Source: Pseudonocardia sp. (GTDB lineage Bacteria; Actinomycetota; Actinomycetes; Mycobacteriales; Pseudonocardiaceae). Taken from it: DNA of 64,000 nt. Positions 33,298 to 41,521 of the stretch are shown here, piece by piece. Under the pieces are notes generated by a model. The model ran no database searches. It worked only from the letters and a program-made list of their open reading frames with translations, and was not told where the DNA came from. The stretch lies in assembly GCF_029263155.1 (NCBI RefSeq), contig NZ_JAJCYB010000122.1, positions 26,818-90,817 on the forward strand, read 5' to 3'. How positions within the stretch are numbered: the stretch's first letter is position 1; the number at the start of each line of letters is the position of its first letter. Both the position numbers and the translations under genes were made by a program.

Positions 33298-35355
33298 ATG
33301 CAGGCAGTGGCACAGCTCCCCGACGACCTGGCGGCGATGCCGCCCGGTCCGGAGCTGGCCGCCGTGCTCGGCGCCGTCGACCTGTCGGTCGTGCCCAACG
33401 ACCGGATGCTCGAGGTCCTCACCGCCCAGCACCGCCAACTGTGCCACGACCAGGCCCGGATGGCGGCCACGCTCGCCGAGCTCGGCCGCTGCACCGGCGG
33501 CACACAGCCCGGCCAGGTCGCCCGGCTCGCCGCACTCGACCGCTACGCCCCCGACGAGACCCGCGCCGCCCTGCGCTGGACCCGCACCGCCGCCGAGTTC
33601 GAGCACGACCTCGCCGACACCGTCGTGCACACCATGCCCGCACTGTTCACCGCCTGGCTCGACGGCGCACTCGACCGCCCCCGCGTCCTGGTCTTCCACC
33701 GCTACCTCACCGACCTCGCCGCCGAGCAGATCACCGCGATCTGCCGCACCGCCGTGCCCCGGGCACCGAGGCTCACCACCGGACAACTCGCGGTGCTGTT
33801 GCGCCGCATGGTCCTCGCCGTCGATCCCGCCGCGGCCGAGCGCTGGTACCGCAAGGGCGTGCGCGAACGCAACGTCGTCGCCGTGATGGACCCCGACGGC
33901 ACCGTCACCCTCAGCGGCAACGGCCTGCCGGCCGACGAGGCCGAGGCCGCCTGCGGGCGCCTGCAGGACCTCGCCGACGCCGCCAAACGCGCCGGCCATC
34001 CCGGACTGATCGGCCAGATCCGCTGCGACCTGTACCTCGGCATGCTCGACGGCCGCTTCCACGGCATGGACACCGACCGGCTCATCACCACCCTGATCAC
34101 CCAGTACCGCCCCGACGGGCCCGGCACCGCCACGGCGGCACGAACCGCCGCCACGTCCACGGCCACCGGCGCCCCGTCCACCGACCCGTCCCTCGCGGAT
34201 GCCACCGTCGTGCCGGCCGCCCCGAGCGGACCCGCGGCACCGGCCACGGGGCGCACCCCCACCGGACCGGCGACAATCGGACCCGCGGCTGCCGGACCCG
34301 CGGCTGCCGGACCCGCGGCTGCCGGACCCGCGGCCGCCGGACCCGCGGCCGCCGGACCCGCGGCCGCCGGACCCGCGGCCGCCGGACCCGCGGCTGCCGG
34401 ATCGCCGACGGGCGGATCACCGGCTGCCGGACCACCGACGACCGCATCGCCGACGGCCGGATCAGCGACGGCCGGATCCCCGGCTGCCCATCCCGGCGAC
34501 AACCCCACGGCCGGGCCCACCGCTGCACCGACCGGCATCGAGATCCGGGTGGCGCTGTCCACCCTGCTGGGCCACGACGAACACCCCGGCGAGATCCCCG
34601 GCCTCGGCTTGCTCACCGCCCCCGCCACCCGCGCCCGCGTCGCGCAACAGCGCCGGGCACAGTGGCGCTTCGCGGTCACCGACACCACAGGCCGGCTGCT
34701 GTCCGAGGGCCTCACCCGCCGCCGCCCCGGGTCCGTCGGCGACCACCCGGTCCGCCGCGACGGACCGGCCGGGGGCATCGTGGAGATCCACGTCCCGGCC
34801 ACACTGCTCCACCAGCTGCAGAGCGACGGGGTCGGCGAGTGGGCCGGGGTCGTCGCCGACATCGCCGCCCGGCACGCCCGCCGCGACGACCACCTCGCCG
34901 ATCTCGACGCCCACCCCGCCCGCCGCTTCCCCACCGCCGCGCTGCGCCGCCACACCGAGATCCGCGACCGCACCTGCACCTTCCCCGGCTGCCGCCGCCG
35001 CGCCCACACCAGCCACACCGACCACACCCGCGACCACGCCCGCGGCGGCGCCACCATCGCCGCCAACACCGGCCCCGCCTGCGGACACGACCACGACGTC
35101 AAACACCGCGGCGGCTGGCAACTCCACCAGCCCGAACCCGGCCGGTTCGTCTGGCGCAGCCCGCTGGGCGGGCAGTACCGCACCGGCGGCGGGTTCCTGC
35201 TCCCCGAACTACCCGAAGCCCACCCCGTCGACCTCGGACCCCACTTCGACCAGCCCACCCGCCGCGCCGAGGGCCCGATCCTGCAGCCCCTCCGCCGGGT
35301 CGAACCACCCCGCCCACCACCACGGGCGGACCTTCCCGACGAGCCACCCTTCTGA
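33298..35355 (+). CDS. DUF222 / HNH endonuclease domain protein (13E12 family)
   Basis: A 685-aa protein of the REP13E12-like family. The N-terminal DUF222 region contains LAALDRYAPDETRAALRWTRTAAEFEHDL and DRPRVLVFHRYLTDLAAEQ. Residues ~328-397 are a low-complexity Pro/Ala/Gly linker encoded by a 15-bp tandem repeat. The C-terminal HNH nuclease domain is HTEIRDRTCTFPGCRRRAH, SHTDHTRDHARGG and NTGPACGHDHDVKH. Such proteins are found in many copies in actinobacterial genomes and may be mobile or anti-mobile elements; the biological role is uncertain. It is leaderless from the promoter at 33286. Confidence 0.9.
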   Translation: MQAVAQLPDDLAAMPPGPELAAVLGAVDLSVVPNDRMLEVLTAQHRQLCHDQARMAATLAELGRCTGGTQPGQVARLAALDRYAPDETRAALRWTRTAAEFEHDLADTVVHTMPALFTAWLDGALDRPRVLVFHRYLTDLAAEQITAICRTAVPRAPRLTTGQLAVLLRRMVLAVDPAAAERWYRKGVRERNVVAVMDPDGTVTLSGNGLPADEAEAACGRLQDLADAAKRAGHPGLIGQIRCDLYLGMLDGRFHGMDTDRLITTLITQYRPDGPGTATAARTAATSTATGAPSTDPSLADATVVPAAPSGPAAPATGRTPTGPATIGPAAAGPAAAGPAAAGPAAAGPAAAGPAAAGPAAAGPAAAGSPTGGSPAAGPPTTASPTAGSATAGSPAAHPGDNPTAGPTAAPTGIEIRVALSTLLGHDEHPGEIPGLGLLTAPATRARVAQQRRAQWRFAVTDTTGRLLSEGLTRRRPGSVGDHPVRRDGPAGGIVEIHVPATLLHQLQSDGVGEWAGVVADIAARHARRDDHLADLDAHPARRFPTAALRRHTEIRDRTCTFPGCRRRAHTSHTDHTRDHARGGATIAANTGPACGHDHDVKHRGGWQLHQPEPGRFVWRSPLGGQYRTGGGFLLPELPEAHPVDLGPHFDQPTRRAEGPILQPLRRVEPPRPPPRADLPDEPPF
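34279..34488 (+). repeat. 15-bp tandem repeat inside the DUF222/HNH gene
   Basis: Eight near-identical units of ggacccgcggctgcc (34279-34398; T/C variation at one base) followed by about six decayed 15-bp units up to 34488. In frame it encodes GPAAA units, so changes in copy number alter linker length without breaking the frame. Confidence 0.85.
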
Positions 35356-35520
35356 CGGGAGTGGCAACGTGCGCGACTCGACGACTCCCGTGTCCCCGGC
35401 GGGGTGCCGGACGGAGCCACCACGCCCGCTCGGTTGCGCGGATCGGCTAGCGCTGCGAAGCCGGGTGGCGCACCGTGCCGTGCGGATGCCGGACCGGCGG
35501 GCCCGACCCCGGCGGTCGGA

Positions 35521-36063
35521 TCAGGGCGCCGCGGGACCGCGCCGATCCCGGGCGATGGCGGCGATGCGCGCGGGCCGGGCCCGGTCGTCGGGGGTGGCGG
35601 GGCGCCACAGCCGCTCGACGCGCCCGTCCACGACCAGGGCGTCCCCGCCCATCTGCCGGGTGTCCTCGACCGGCTTGTGCAGCGTCGCGCCCCGGAGCTT
35701 GAGCAGGCCGTAGCGGGCGAGCGTGCCGGGTGAGTAGACCCGCCAGACCGGGGCCCGGCGCAGGCCCAGCCGGTGGTAGAGCACCCGCTCGGGATCGGAG
35801 AGGACCGGCCCGGCCAGGCCGAGGTACTCCCCCAGCGGCGCCAGCGCGTCGGCCGGGCTGAAGCCGACGACGAGCAGCGGTACGGCGCCGTCGAGCGCGT
35901 CCTGCACCTGGACCAGGTGCTCCTGGCAGGGCAGTCAAAAGCGGTGCCGGATCAGCGTCACGACGTGTACCCCGGGGAGCCCGCGCAGGGGCGCCGGGTC
36001 CCCCGAGGCGACGTCGGTCAGCACGACGTCGTCGAGCGGGATGTCGACGGTGAGCTCACGCAC
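35521..36063 (-). CDS. selenocysteine-containing thioredoxin-fold (AhpC-TSA_2/SelU-like) redoxin
   Basis: A predicted 180-aa redoxin read through an in-frame TGA (35937-35935). Sequence before the TGA ends HVVTLIRHRF, and sequence after it begins LPCQEHLVQV, so residue 43 would be Sec in a U-x-x-C motif where relatives of the Prx-like/SelU family have C-x-x-C after an R-H-(R/F) strand. The next 137 codons stay open, with strong GC3 bias and family features: PLLVVGFSPADAL, LSDPERVLYHRLGL, and the C-terminal MGGDALVVDGRVERLWRP. A SECIS-like hairpin follows the TGA. GTG 36063 overlaps the stop of the upstream ABC ATPase gene by 8 bases, so it is the last gene of the transporter operon. Alternatives are a nonsense-mutated pseudogene or a sequencing error, but the TGA's exact position argues against both. 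The genome must also encode selA, selB, selC and selD, which are not in this window. Confidence 0.8.
35904..35937 (-). promoter_or_regulatory. putative bacterial SECIS element after in-frame TGA
   Basis: Minus strand: TGA (35937-35935), 14 nt, then stem GCACCT (35920-35915), apical loop GGTCC (35914-35910), stem AGGTGC (35909-35904); six perfect pairs, or seven with a 3-nt loop. The two loop Gs lie 21-22 nt after the TGA. In E. coli fdhF the SelB-binding hairpin has a GGUCU loop beginning about 19 nt after UGA, so distance and loop sequence agree closely. SelB binding is inferred. Confidence 0.72.
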
Positions 36064-37144
36064 GGGCGTCCTCGTTCTCGGTGGTGGGGACGGCGGGCCG
36101 CGCGGGTCCGGGCAGGACGCGGCAGGCCGTCGGGGGGAGCTGGAGGTGGATCTCGTCGCCCGGCTCGACCGGGACGGCGGGGGCGACGGACGCGGTGAGC
36201 GTCGTCGCACCCGCCACCGCCACCACGGTGCGGTGGGTCCCGCGGAACCGGGTCTCGCGCACGGTGGCGGTGACGGTGTTCGGCGGACCGGTGGCCCCGA
36301 GCAGGCGCAGCGCCTCGGGGCGGACGACGAGCACCCCGGGACCGTCGGCGGCGGGCCCGGCCAGGCGCAGCTCGCCGAGCGGGCAGGCGAACGTCGCCCC
36401 GGTGACGGTGCCGGGTACCTCGTTGGTCGCGCCGAAGAATCGGGCGGCGGCCAGCGTGGGCGGGTCGGTGTAGAAGCGGTCCGGCGGGCCGGCGCCCTCG
36501 ACGCGCCCGCCGAGCAGCAGCACCACGGCGTCGGCGAGGTCGACGGCCTCCTGCTGGTCGTGGGTCACGAACAGCATGGTGATCGACAGCTCCCGCTGCA
36601 CCCGCCGGACCAGCTCTCGCATCCGGTGGCGCAGCTCCGCGTCGAGCGCCGAGAACGGCTCGTCGAGCAGCAGCACCCGCGGGTCGAGCACCAGCGCCCT
36701 GGCCAGCGCCACCCGCTGCTCCTGACCGCCGGAGAGCTCGCCGACCCGGCGCCCGGCCAGGTCGGGTAGGCCCACCAGGTCGAGCATCTCGGCGGTGCGC
36801 CGCCGACGCGCCGCCCGGGGCACCCCACGCATGCGCAGGCCGAAGGCGACGTTGTCGCCGACGGACAGGTGGCCGAACAGCAGCGGCTTCTGGAAGACCA
36901 TGCCGACGGGGCGCCGCTCGGCGGGGACCCCGGTGAGCGGCACCCCGTCCACGGCGACCTCGCCCGCGCCCGCCGTGAGCAGACCGGCGACGACCTTGAG
37001 CACGGTCGTCTTCCCGCAGCCCGACGGGCCGAGCAACGCGGTCAGCGTCCCGGCCGGCACGGCCAGGTCGAGCCCGTCGACGACGGGGATCCCCGGCTCG
37101 TAGGCGACCGCCAGACCGGTGACCGTGAGCTCCCCGCCGGTCAC
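36056..37144 (-). CDS. ABC transporter ATP-binding protein, YnjD/PotA-like
   Basis: A 362-aa importer ATPase. Walker A GPSGCGKTT, Q-loop VGMVFQKPLLFGHLSV, signature LSGGQEQRVALARAL, Walker B VLLLDEPFSALDAEL and switch VTHDQQEA are intact. The C-terminal ~120 residues form a TOBE-like regulatory domain (VLVVRPEALRL, VRETRFRGTHRTVVAVAG). GTG 37144 overlaps the stop of the second permease, and its own stop overlaps the selenoprotein start. It powers the YnjBC-type transporter encoded upstream. Confidence 0.93.
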   Translation of the reverse strand: MTGGELTVTGLAVAYEPGIPVVDGLDLAVPAGTLTALLGPSGCGKTTVLKVVAGLLTAGAGEVAVDGVPLTGVPAERRPVGMVFQKPLLFGHLSVGDNVAFGLRMRGVPRAARRRRTAEMLDLVGLPDLAGRRVGELSGGQEQRVALARALVLDPRVLLLDEPFSALDAELRHRMRELVRRVQRELSITMLFVTHDQQEAVDLADAVVLLLGGRVEGAGPPDRFYTDPPTLAAARFFGATNEVPGTVTGATFACPLGELRLAGPAADGPGVLVVRPEALRLLGATGPPNTVTATVRETRFRGTHRTVVAVAGATTLTASVAPAVPVEPGDEIHLQLPPTACRVLPGPARPAVPTTENEDARA

Positions 37145-37947
37145 AGCCGACCGAACCCGACGGCCGCGGCGCGGTGGCCGGTGAGGAACCGCGCGGTGAG
37201 CCCGACCAGCAGCACCGGCGGTGCGGCGATCACCAGCGACAGTGCGGCGGCGGCGGTGAGGTCGGCCGAGCCGATCGAGGCGAACAGCAGCAGCGGCAGC
37301 GTCCGTACGGTGCCGCCGCCGATGAGCAGGGTGAGCACGTACTCGCTCCAGGAGATGAGGAACGCGAACAGGGCCGCGACGGCCAACCCCGGTGCGACGG
37401 CGGGCAGCGTGAGACGGCGCAGCCGGGCCAGCGGGCCGGCGCCGAGCACCCGCCCGGCGTCCTCGATGCCGATGTCGAAGGACGCGAACGACGCCGCCAT
37501 CACCAGGCTCGCGTACGGGACGGTGGGGATCAGCTGCACCAGCACCACCCCGGCGACGGTGTCGGCGAGGCCGTAGCGGATGAAGAAGACCTGGATGCCC
37601 AGCGCCACGGCGAGGGTCGGGACGAGCACCGGGGCCAGCAGCAGCAGCTGGACCGCGCGCCGCCCGCGGAAGGTGTGCAGGCCGAGCGCGCGGCCCGCGG
37701 CCGCCCCGGCGAGCGTGGCGAGTGCCGCCACGCTCAGCGCGATCAGCACCGACGTGCCGAGCGCGGCGAGCACCGCCTCGTCGCCGAGCAGGGCGAGCCC
37801 GCGGCCGGAGGGTTCGGGCAGCAGGGCCGGGTAGCGGAACTCCCCCGCCACGGCCCAGAGCAGCAGCGGGACGAGCGGCGCCAGCACGCCGACGGCGAGC
37901 AGCCCGGCACCCAGGCGACGGCCGAAGGGCACCGCTGTGGGGCTCAC
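37141..37947 (-). CDS. ABC transporter permease (YnjC C-terminal half-like)
   Basis: A 268-aa membrane protein with six helices and the EAA-type loop AGRVLGAGPLARLRRLTLPAVAPGLAVAAL, where the permease contacts the ATPase. E. coli YnjC is one long two-domain permease; here the two halves are separate genes. GTG 37947 overlaps the preceding permease stop (GTGA) and its stop overlaps the ATPase start, so the operon is translationally coupled throughout. Confidence 0.92.
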   Translation of the reverse strand: MSPTAVPFGRRLGAGLLAVGVLAPLVPLLLWAVAGEFRYPALLPEPSGRGLALLGDEAVLAALGTSVLIALSVAALATLAGAAAGRALGLHTFRGRRAVQLLLLAPVLVPTLAVALGIQVFFIRYGLADTVAGVVLVQLIPTVPYASLVMAASFASFDIGIEDAGRVLGAGPLARLRRLTLPAVAPGLAVAALFAFLISWSEYVLTLLIGGGTVRTLPLLLFASIGSADLTAAAALSLVIAAPPVLLVGLTARFLTGHRAAAVGFGRL

Positions 37948-38831
37948 CGGCGCAGCCGTTCGCTCAGCGACAGGTACGCGACCGCGCACGCCCCGGCGAG
38001 CACCGCGACGAGGACGGCGATCGCCGCCGCGAGCGGCCGGGCGGCCAGGTCGGGATCGCGGAACTGCTGGTAGGCCACCACCGGCAGGGTCGCCGGGAAC
38101 GGCCGGCCGAGCAGGAACGGCACCTCGTAGGAACCGAGGGTGAACGCCAGCACCAGCACCGAGGCGGCCGCGACCGCCGGGGCCAGCACCGGGACCAACA
38201 CGTGCCGCAGCCGCTGGGCCGCGCTCGCGCCGAGCGCGCGGGCGGCGTCCTCCAGCTCGGCCACCCCGGACGACAGCGCGGCCAGCACCACGACGGCCAC
38301 GAACGGCGTCTCCTTCCAGACGTAGGAGGCGATGATCCCCCAGCCGAACGCGTCCTGGGTCAGCGCCGGGAAGCCCGCCGGGTCGTCGACGAGCCCGAGC
38401 GTGGCGGCGATCCGCGAGAGCGCGCCGCTCTGCCCGAGCACCAGGATCGTCGCGAGGGCGGCGACGGCGTGCGGCAGCGGCAGCGTCACCTGCAGCAGCG
38501 CCGCGAACGCCGGGCGGGAACGGCCGAGCGAGCGGACGAGCAGCGCCGCGGCCGTGCCGAGCACCGCGGCGGCGACCGTGGAGAGCAGCGCGACCCGCAG
38601 CGTGATCCCGATCGAGGCGCGGACGGCCGGGTCGGACCACAGCTCGCCGTAGGCGTCGAGGGACAGGGGCGCGCCGGGCAGGAACGGCCGGTACCCGACG
38701 CTCTGCAGGACCGCCTGCACCAGCCCCCCGCCGAAGAGCCCGACGACCACCAGCAGCGCGGGCGCCAGCAGCAGCGCGAGGCGCAGCGGGCGCGGCAGCC
38801 GGGCGGGGCGACCGGCCGGGCGACCGGTCAC
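37944..38831 (-). CDS. ABC transporter permease (YnjC N-terminal half-like)
   Basis: A 295-aa membrane protein with about six helices (LALLLAPALLVVVGLFGGG at the start) and the EAA loop DAARALGASAAQRLRHVLVPVLAPAVAAAS. Conserved pieces include TLPLPHAVAALATILVLGQSG and YVWKETPFVAVVVLAAL. GTG 38831 overlaps the stop of the binding-protein gene. It would form a heterodimer with the next permease. Confidence 0.92.
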   Translation of the reverse strand: MTGRPAGRPARLPRPLRLALLLAPALLVVVGLFGGGLVQAVLQSVGYRPFLPGAPLSLDAYGELWSDPAVRASIGITLRVALLSTVAAAVLGTAAALLVRSLGRSRPAFAALLQVTLPLPHAVAALATILVLGQSGALSRIAATLGLVDDPAGFPALTQDAFGWGIIASYVWKETPFVAVVVLAALSSGVAELEDAARALGASAAQRLRHVLVPVLAPAVAAASVLVLAFTLGSYEVPFLLGRPFPATLPVVAYQQFRDPDLAARPLAAAIAVLVAVLAGACAVAYLSLSERLRR

Positions 38832-40051
38832 CGCTGCAGCACCCGCGCGGTCCACCCGTCGTCCACCTCCCCGGCGAGCGCGGCGTCGAGTTCGGGGACC
38901 GACCGGGCGGTCAGCTCGCTCAGCGGCAGCACCGACGGGCCCAGGTCGACGGCCTCGAACGCCGTGCGCACGTCGGCGGGCACCCGGTCGAGGTCGACGA
39001 CCGGGTAGATCCCGCCGTCGGCGTAGAACCGCAGCTGGGTCTGCGGGTCCTGCAGCAGGTTCGCCAGGACCAGCGCGGCGGCCCGGTCGGCGGAGTCGGC
39101 CGGGATCGCCAGGTAGCTGGTGTTGGCGATGTTGCCGACGTCGGGGACCGCGGTGCGGGTGGTGGCCGGGAAGACCCCGTCGGCGACCTTCGTCGACACC
39201 GTGCCCGGACCGTAGGTGAGGAAGGCGGAGATCTCGCCGGTGGCGTAGAGCTGCTCGACCGCGTCCTGGCTGGTCGGATAGGTCTCCCCGGCCCGCCACA
39301 GCGCCGGTTCCAGCGCCTGCAGGCGGGCCCACAGCGCGTCGGTCAGCCCCGGGTCGAGCGGCGCTGAGAGCGACGCACCGCCCGCGGTGTCGTAGAGGAA
39401 CGTGCGCACCGCCATCGAGCCGGTGAAGTCCGGCGGGGCCGGGTAGGTCAGGCGCCCGGGGTTCGCGCGCGCCCACCCGGTCAGCGCGGTGAGCGAGGCG
39501 ACGTCGGCGGGGCCGAGCGCGGCGCTGTCGTAGACCAGGGCCGAGTTGGCCCGCTGCCACGCCGCCTCGCACCCGTCGACCGGCACCCCGAAGTCGGTGG
39601 CCAGCGTCGGGTCGGTGAGATCGAGGAAACGCGCGTTGGGCAGCGCCTCGGGATACCCGCACGCCCACAGGTCGGCTTGGCGGCCGGTGGCGAAGTTCTC
39701 GCCGTTGATCCAGATGGCGTCGACGGTGCCGGACCCGGCCCGGCCCGCCTGGCGCTCGGCCAGCACCTTGTTCACCGCGTCGCCGGTGTCGGCGACCGAC
39801 ACCACGTTCAGCGTCACCCCGAACTCCGTCGCCAGCCGGGGCGCGACGTAGCCGTCCACGACACCGTTGACCGCCTCGTCGCCGGTGAACATGTACCAGT
39901 CCAGGGTCTGTCCCCGGGCCGCGTCGAGCACGGCGGGCCAGTCGGCGGGGTCGGGCGGGGCGGCGCCGGAGGGGGATCCGGCGGGCGGGGGTGCGGCGCA
40001 GGCCGCCAACACCGCGACGGCGACACCGAGCAGCGCGACGAGTCGGGGCAC
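38828..40051 (-). CDS. ABC transporter substrate-binding lipoprotein, YnjB family
   Basis: A 407-aa exported binding protein. The signal peptide ends in a lipobox (VAVLAACAAP), so it is anchored by lipid at the membrane. GDEAVNGVVDGYVAPRLATEFGVTLNVV, VNKVLAERQAG and especially AIWINGENF are hallmarks of the YnjB family, distinct from thiamine- or iron-binding homologues of the same fold. The YnjB substrate is not established. Mature Cys residues occur in WACGYPEAL and DGCEAAW. The start is GTG 40051 with GAGGAT upstream. It is the first gene of a five-gene operon ending in the Sec-containing redoxin. Confidence 0.92.
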   Translation of the reverse strand: MPRLVALLGVAVAVLAACAAPPPAGSPSGAAPPDPADWPAVLDAARGQTLDWYMFTGDEAVNGVVDGYVAPRLATEFGVTLNVVSVADTGDAVNKVLAERQAGRAGSGTVDAIWINGENFATGRQADLWACGYPEALPNARFLDLTDPTLATDFGVPVDGCEAAWQRANSALVYDSAALGPADVASLTALTGWARANPGRLTYPAPPDFTGSMAVRTFLYDTAGGASLSAPLDPGLTDALWARLQALEPALWRAGETYPTSQDAVEQLYATGEISAFLTYGPGTVSTKVADGVFPATTRTAVPDVGNIANTSYLAIPADSADRAAALVLANLLQDPQTQLRFYADGGIYPVVDLDRVPADVRTAFEAVDLGPSVLPLSELTARSVPELDAALAGEVDDGWTARVLQR

Positions 40052-40104
40052 GTGGACATCCTCCGTGAGACGCGGGTCGGCCGCGCGACGGCGCGGGTCG
40101 GCAC

Positions 40105-40172
40105 GGGAACCCGCGCTGCGCGCGGATGCTTCCGCCGTTCGGCGGAAGAGATCGGCCGCGACGCGGGTTCCC
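40105..40172. promoter_or_regulatory. nested inverted repeats between the Ynj-like operon and the VTT gene
   Basis: GGGAACCCGCG (40105-40115) pairs perfectly with 40162-40172. Inside it CTTCCGCC (40129-40136) and GGCGGAAG (40141-40148) form a perfect hairpin with a GTTC loop. It lies between divergent starts 40051 and 40179, and could be an operator for both or an RNA leader structure of either. No TAnnnT -10 element stands out. Confidence 0.5.
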
Positions 40173-40178
40173 CCGGGC

Positions 40179-40892
40179 GTGGACGAGGACACGGCTGCCG
40201 GCCCGCGACCCGACCGGTGGTGGATCCGCCCGGCGATCCTGCTGGTCGTGCTGGGAATCGGGATCGCCGTCGCGGTGCGGGTCGGGGTCCCGCCGGTCGA
40301 GGACGTCCGCGCCTGGGTCGGCGCGGCGGGCTGGGCCGGTCCGGTCGCGTACGCGGCCCTCTACGGGGTGCTGACGCTCACGCCGGTCCCCGCCACGGTG
40401 CTCAGCATCGCCGCCGGGCTGCTGTTCGGCATGGCCGGCGGGCTCGGCGTCGTCATGACCGGCGCGCTGCTCGGCGCGGTCGGCGCGTTCGCCCTGGCCC
40501 GGGTCCTGGGCCGGCGCGCCGTCGAACGGGTCGACAGCGACCGGCTGCGCCGCCTCGACGCCCTGCTGCGCCGCCGCGGGGTGCTGGCCGTCATCGGGGT
40601 CCGGCTGGTCCCGGTGCTGCCGTTCGCGGCGCTGAACTACCTGAGCGGGCTCACCGCCGTGCGCACGCGCGACTACGTGGTCGGCACCGCGGTCGGCATC
40701 CTCCCCGGGGCCACCGCGTACGTCGCGATCGGGGCGTTCGGCTCCGAGCCGGGCTCGCTGCCGTTCCTGCTCGCCGTCGGCGGGCTCGCCGTCCTCGTGG
40801 TCGGCGGGCTGGTCGTCGCCCGACGTCGCCGTGCCGCGGGTCCGCCGGTCGACGAACCGGCCCGCGACCGCCCCGTCGATCCGGCGGTCTGA
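40179..40892 (+). CDS. TVP38/VTT-domain membrane protein
   Basis: A 237-aa membrane protein of the SNARE-associated/VTT (DedA-like) family: GPVAYAALYGVLTLTPVPATVLSIAAGLLFG, GALLGAVGAFALARVLGRR, IGVRLVPVLPFAALNYLSGLTAVRTRDYVVGTAVGILPGATAYVAIGAFG. VTT proteins move lipids or ions, and in many bacteria are encoded next to or fused with mercuric-reductase-like flavoproteins, as is the case in this cluster. The start is GTG 40179; the stop shares one base with the next ATG (TGATG). Confidence 0.88.
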   Translation: MDEDTAAGPRPDRWWIRPAILLVVLGIGIAVAVRVGVPPVEDVRAWVGAAGWAGPVAYAALYGVLTLTPVPATVLSIAAGLLFGMAGGLGVVMTGALLGAVGAFALARVLGRRAVERVDSDRLRRLDALLRRRGVLAVIGVRLVPVLPFAALNYLSGLTAVRTRDYVVGTAVGILPGATAYVAIGAFGSEPGSLPFLLAVGGLAVLVVGGLVVARRRRAAGPPVDEPARDRPVDPAV

Positions 40893-41509
40893 TGTTCGAC
40901 GCTCCCGCCCGCCGGCTGCTGGCGCGCCCGCTCGACCGCGCGGCCGCCGCCCTCGACGTCCCGGCGGTCACACCGGACCGGCTCACCGTGCTCGGCCTGC
41001 TGCTGGGCCTGGGCAGCGCCGCGGCGGCGGCGCTGGGCTGGTGGGCGGCGGCGGTGCTGCTGTGGTGGGCCTCCCGGCTCGCCGACGGGCTCGACGGGCC
41101 GCTCGCCCGCAGGCGCGGCCGGCCCGACGCGGGGGCGGGCGGCTTCCTCGACATCACCGCCGACTTCACCGTCTACGGCGCCACCGTCGTCGGCGTCGCG
41201 CTGGGCAGCAGCGCCGCGCTCGGCGACGGGCCGCTGTGGCCGTTCCTGCTGGTCCTGCTCGCCTACTACGTCAACGGCGCGGCGTTCCTGGCGTTCTCCT
41301 CGATCGCGGAGCGCACCGGGCGCACCATCGACGACGGCCGGTCACTGTCGTTCCTCGGCGGGCTCGCCGAGGGCGTCGAGACCGTGGTGGTGCACACGCT
41401 GTGGCTGGTGCTGCCGCTCTGGGCCCCGCAGATCGCGCTGGTCTGGGCGGTGGTGGTCGGGGTGAGCGCGGCGCACCGGATCGTCGCCGGGTACCGGGCC
41501 CTGCGCTGA
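40892..41509 (+). CDS. CDP-alcohol phosphatidyltransferase family protein (YnjF-like)
   Basis: A 205-aa membrane enzyme. The catalytic motif of the family, D-G-x2-A-R-x8-G-x3-D-x3-D, is recognisable in RLADGLDGPLARRRG followed by GAGGFLDITADF. Preceding VTPDRLTVLGLLLG matches the usual P-x-x-x-T start, and five to six helices follow. It would transfer a phosphatidyl group to an alcohol acceptor. E. coli YnjF, of the same family, is also encoded beside the ynjBCD transporter, which supports a conserved link. It is coupled to the VTT gene. Confidence 0.9.
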   Translation: MFDAPARRLLARPLDRAAAALDVPAVTPDRLTVLGLLLGLGSAAAAALGWWAAAVLLWWASRLADGLDGPLARRRGRPDAGAGGFLDITADFTVYGATVVGVALGSSAALGDGPLWPFLLVLLAYYVNGAAFLAFSSIAERTGRTIDDGRSLSFLGGLAEGVETVVVHTLWLVLPLWAPQIALVWAVVVGVSAAHRIVAGYRALR

Positions 41510-41521
41510 GCCGTCGGGCGT

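Noticed and set aside
35521..36063. Treating the TGA at 35935-35937 simply as a nonsense mutation splitting a redoxin pseudogene
   Set aside because: The stop replaces precisely the redox Cys, the rest of the frame is intact on both sides, the operon overlap is kept, and a SECIS-like hairpin with the right spacing follows. Pseudogene remains possible but is less likely.
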